Positions 63,404-64,000 of a stretch of 64,000 nucleotides of DNA are shown one piece after another. Source of the stretch: Salinibacter altiplanensis (lineage in GTDB: Bacteria; Bacteroidota; Rhodothermia; Rhodothermales; Salinibacteraceae); contig NZ_NCQY01000009.1 in the NCBI RefSeq assembly GCF_002894645.1, forward strand, positions 252,433-316,432, written 5' to 3'. Each line of letters begins with the position of its first letter. Positions within the stretch are counted from its first letter, which is position 1. A model generated the notes under the pieces. That model saw only the letters and a list, made by a program, of their open reading frames with translations. It had not been told where the DNA came from and made no database searches. The position numbers and the translations under genes were made by a program.

Positions 63404-64000
63404 CTACGCCAGTGCGGAGGCGACGCGGCGGCCCGCTTCGATGGCCCCGTCGAGGTAGCCAGGGTGGTCGGCGGCAGTTTCGGCCGCGGCAACGTGCAGG
63501 CGCCCGTCCCAGTGAGGACGTCGGAGGACGGGGGCCGGATCCGGGGGTGTGTGCGGCCCCGGCTTGGGCCCCGCGGGCGGCGTCGTGGCCGTGTCGTGGC
63601 GCCAGTTGGCCGTTGCGATGCCGGTAGGGGAGTCGGCGGCCTCGCCAAAGCAGTGCACGAGCTGACGAACGAGGGCGGCGTCCCGCTTGTCCGGATCGCT
63701 CGGGGTGGGGGAGTCGGGGCCTGGGGGATGCATGAACCCAACGAGGGCGGCGGGGCCGTCGGGCATCACGGCGTCGTGCCAGTCGTGCACCGGTCCGGCC
63801 GCGCTCCGCACACGCCCGGCGAGGCCCTGCTCGCGCCAGAACGGGCGGTCGTAGGTGACGGCCGCCTTCGCCGAAGGACTCATCCAGGTCGTGGTGTTGC
63901 GGAGAGCCGAAGCCAGCGCATCCGGCAGCACAGGGTCGAACTGAAGGGCATGGGCCGCCAGTCGGGGCGGAAGGGCAAGCACCACCGCGTCGACCGACGT
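63404..64000 (-). CDS. Flavin-containing amine oxidase, C-terminal part (5' end outside window)
   Basis: The last 198 codons of a FAD-dependent amine oxidase/protoporphyrinogen-oxidase-like protein. The segment opens with the strand VDAVVLALPPRLAA, typical of the region before the substrate domain, goes through PSAKAAVTYDRPFWREQGLA and ends with the C-terminal FAD-binding motif RLHVAAAETAADHPGYLDGA IEAGRRVASAL (the usual form is ...F.GE.T...GY..GA..SG...A). The stop is TAG at 63404-63406. The N-terminal dinucleotide-binding part is outside, so full length and substrate are unknown. Confidence 0.88.
   Translation of the reverse strand, partial: TSVDAVVLALPPRLAAHALQFDPVLPDALASALRNTTTWMSPSAKAAVTYDRPFWREQGLAGRVRSAAGPVHDWHDAVMPDGPAALVGFMHPPGPDSPTPSDPDKRDAALVRQLVHCFGEAADSPTGIATANWRHDTATTPPAGPKPGPHTPPDPAPVLRRPHWDGRLHVAAAETAADHPGYLDGAIEAGRRVASALA

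Overview
The window is GC-rich (roughly two thirds G+C), densely coding and bacterial. Its proteins are strikingly acidic, it carries a glycine-betaine import operon, outer-membrane machinery (TonB-dependent receptor, TolC/RND pump, porin, lipoboxes) and very weak Shine-Dalgarno sites. Together these point to an extremely halophilic member of the Salinibacter lineage (Rhodothermota/Bacteroidota). That is inference from protein style and content; no marker gene was compared with a database.

Layout. 1-2738: 3' part of a hybrid sensor kinase. 2924-8000 (minus): a methionine operon, SAM-I riboswitch > metY > metX > aspartate kinase > homoserine dehydrogenase; both last enzymes lack ACT domains. 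8115-8603: a cyclophilin. 9321-16505 (plus): TetR regulator, then TolC-like channel, adaptor and RND pump, with a MITE-like element between regulator and pump genes. 16744-22617: a PAS histidine kinase of haloarchaeal type, biotin carboxylase, a CbpA-type DnaJ and a small AP2-like protein. 22672-28775 (mostly minus): typA, a decayed trpB2 remnant, zapE, a DUF5996-like fragment, a DUF72 protein, a zincless Fpg/Nei glycosylase and a dCTP-deaminase-like protein. 29183-36692: a lone PAS protein and the minus-strand run ileS > dksA-like > ruvA > prs, preceded by a PQQ-type sugar dehydrogenase lipoprotein. 37055-43021 (plus): uvrA and a large zinc metalloprotease lipoprotein. 43261-48956: two overlapping GT4 glycosyltransferases, phoU, an endonuclease/exonuclease/phosphatase-fold protein and a GT28-like transferase. 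49164-55504: a TonB-dependent receptor with a beta-helix lipoprotein, and an MFS carrier. 55545-61529 (minus): a DUF389 membrane protein, a porin and the glycine-betaine ABC transporter. 61920-64000: a small unknown acidic protein, a DJ-1/PfpI protein and the 3' part of a flavin amine oxidase.

How parts work together. The methionine operon makes its own homoserine from aspartate and commits it to methionine under one SAM-sensing leader, which may replace ACT-domain feedback. The RND cassette looks regulated by the TetR gene upstream. The betaine importer and neighbouring porin fit osmoadaptation. DNA-repair genes (uvrA, ruvA, mutM) are scattered.

Non-coding structure: the riboswitch leader has two terminator-like hairpins, one of which can pair with the aptamer. 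There is a MITE with TIRs and a CTTAG target duplication. Several degenerate short-period repeats (7, 8 and 45 bp) lie between genes, and three of them run through the stop codon of the preceding gene or gene remnant. No tRNA, rRNA, CRISPR array or intact insertion sequence was seen.
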